Positions 63,023 through 64,000 of a stretch of DNA of 64,000 nt are shown here, piece by piece. This stretch comes from Gimesia aquarii (lineage in GTDB: Bacteria; Planctomycetota; Planctomycetia; Planctomycetales; Planctomycetaceae). Location: assembly GCF_007748195.1 (NCBI RefSeq), contig NZ_CP037920.1, forward strand, positions 2,605,501-2,669,500, written 5' to 3'. Made by a program: the position numbers and the translations under genes. The stretch's first letter is position 1. Each line of letters begins with the position of its first letter. Under the pieces are notes generated by a model. That model saw only the letters and a program-made list of their open reading frames with translations. It searched no databases and was not told the origin of the DNA.

Positions 63023-63382
63023 GGATTCAAAGTTCGTTTTTTGTATTAAGCGTCAAATCATAAAATATGTTTTTAAAATGTCAGGCAAGCTGAAAACAAC
63101 AAGCGCGTTCTGATGGGCGATAAAACTCAAGCAATAAAAACAAAAATTGTCAGAGTTTAGTTGCTCTTCCATATTTCAAAGTCAGCTTTCCAATTGGAAG
63201 CATTCTACGTTTGAAATTAACTGGTTTTCAAGTTAGTGCAATTATAACTCTCTATAATCATGTCTTTTATTTCGAGATTACGAAACAAATGGATTCTTTG
63301 CTGGATGTTATCAGCCTAGAATGAGAATACTTCACTTTTTTTATTAGACCAGATTGACTCAACTGATTGGGAAACAGCCTAA
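63023..63382. other. Divergent promoter region
   Basis: About 360 nt between the dnaJ-type gene (minus) and a permease gene (plus), AT-rich; promoters must lie here. No heat-shock (CIRCE-type) inverted repeat is seen, and no other element stands out. Confidence 0.4.
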
Positions 63383-64000
63383 ATGCTAAAATTCGCGATA
63401 CGCAATCTTCTGAGCCGCTCAGTTCGTTCATTGTTATGTTTAATGGGATTGACGATTGCTATTGCAGGCATGGTAGGATTGTTTTCTATTGCAGGAGGAC
63501 TGGAAGAGACTGTTTCCCAGACTTTTGGCAGAATTAAGGGAATTGTGGCCATGCAGCCTGGAGCGCCAATCCCATTATTCTCAAGAATTCCACGGTCATG
63601 GGGAGAAGAAATCAACCAGATTTCAGGAATCGCGATTGTAAATCCTGAAATCTGGTCTCGAGTTAATATGATTGAAGATAAACCTGTTATCAGTCCTCCT
63701 CGGTTTTTATTTGGGACCGAGCTTTCTTCACGATTGCAATTAAAACATGGAGTTTATCGTGATGCGATTTATGCGGGACGGTTTTTATCTCTGGAAGATC
63801 TGGGGACTCTGAATACGGTTGTTAGTCGACAAATTGCTGAACAGCATGACAAACAGGTGGGTGATACGATTAGCGTTAATGGTCAGGAGATGACAATTGT
63901 CGGGATTTATGAATGTGGTTCATTGCTGCTCGATGTCGCCATCATCCTGGACATTGATGTGGTTCGTGATATCACGCGATTTGATCCCAGTAGTGTGAGT
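63383..64000 (+). CDS. ABC transporter permease, MacB/FtsX-like (3' truncated)
   Basis: The first 206 residues of a longer protein that runs out of the window. It begins MLKFAIRNLLSRSVRSLL, the usual N-terminus of a MacB-type permease, with the first transmembrane segment CLMGLTIAIAGMVGLFSIAGG, followed by a periplasmic MacB core-like domain (GRFLSLEDLGTLNTVVSRQIAE and GDTISVNGQEMTIVGIYEC). It is probably the permease of an ABC export or lipoprotein-release system (LolC/MacB/FtsX group); its ATPase partner is not in the window. The start is read from the family N-terminus, as no clear ribosome site is seen. Confidence 0.8.
   Translation, partial: MLKFAIRNLLSRSVRSLLCLMGLTIAIAGMVGLFSIAGGLEETVSQTFGRIKGIVAMQPGAPIPLFSRIPRSWGEEINQISGIAIVNPEIWSRVNMIEDKPVISPPRFLFGTELSSRLQLKHGVYRDAIYAGRFLSLEDLGTLNTVVSRQIAEQHDKQVGDTISVNGQEMTIVGIYECGSLLLDVAIILDIDVVRDITRFDPSSVS

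Overview
The window looks like chromosomal DNA from a planctomycete (phylum Planctomycetota, probably the Gimesia/Planctomyces group; the genus is a guess). The evidence is the gene content: a PVC-type haem-binding CxxCH protein, a DUF1549/DUF1553 plus DUF1501 pair, two DUF1559 proteins with pilin-like N-termini, a DUF1080 protein, a one-cysteine sulfatase, a GH29 fucosidase and a planctomycete-style Ser/Thr kinase. Coding density is moderate, intergenic DNA is AT-rich, and many products carry signal peptides or lipoboxes. I saw no rRNA, complete tRNA, CRISPR array, transposase or phage gene.

Layout. 1-7.1 kb: the end of a DinG-type helicase, a YbjN-like small protein, a Ser/Thr kinase, an SGNH-fold protein and a large haem/HEAT protein. 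7.4-15.1 kb: an envelope cluster of four related lipoproteins in an A-B-A-B tandem, then a trypsin-like protease with a histone-H1-like Lys/Ala/Pro tail, a fifth lipoprotein and an exported protein with a KPDP repeat. 15.1-15.5 kb: a decayed HEAT-like gene. 15.6-25.2 kb: aldehyde dehydrogenase, the DUF1549/1553-DUF1501 operon, a sodium:solute symporter, a membrane protein and a tautomerase. 25.4-26.5 kb: an AhpD-like protein and a MarR regulator; three near-identical palindromes tie these two and the tautomerase into one local regulon. 26.8-28.5 kb: CIA30-like and SOUL proteins and a lactonase pseudogene. 28.5-40.3 kb: GH114-like hydrolase, XylR-type regulator, two DUF1559 + lipoprotein modules (each followed by an enzyme: GH29 fucosidase or M20 amidohydrolase), and an ECF sigma factor with a membrane partner. 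40.3-49.2 kb: Pcm, CBS protein, zinc alcohol dehydrogenase, sulfatase, TIM-barrel isomerase, DAHP synthase and a DUF1080 protein. 49.4-59.5 kb: GGDEF protein, glycosyltransferase, leucine-rich-repeat lipoprotein, enolase-superfamily enzyme, HEAT protein, histone-deacetylase-like enzyme, prenyltransferase-like toroid protein, ferredoxin and universal stress protein. 59.9-64 kb: a lipoprotein, yidD-rnpA, a small membrane protein, a DnaJ/CbpA chaperone and the start of an ABC-transporter permease.

The strongest unexpected signal is upstream of the DAHP synthase gene (aroF). Going downstream there is a good sigma-70 promoter, a Shine-Dalgarno-led 44-codon leader ORF with 13 Phe/Tyr/Trp codons, a 7-bp antiterminator segment inside that ORF, and a textbook intrinsic terminator 35 bp before aroF. 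This reads as ribosome-mediated transcription attenuation by aromatic amino acids. Other items worth attention are the duplicated lipoprotein pairs with the tailed protease, the three-site MarR regulon, two pseudogenes and a 22-bp duplication of a translation start.

Functions were assigned by reading motifs without database searches. Start sites were chosen from Shine-Dalgarno sequences and signal peptides and are often shorter than the longest open frame.
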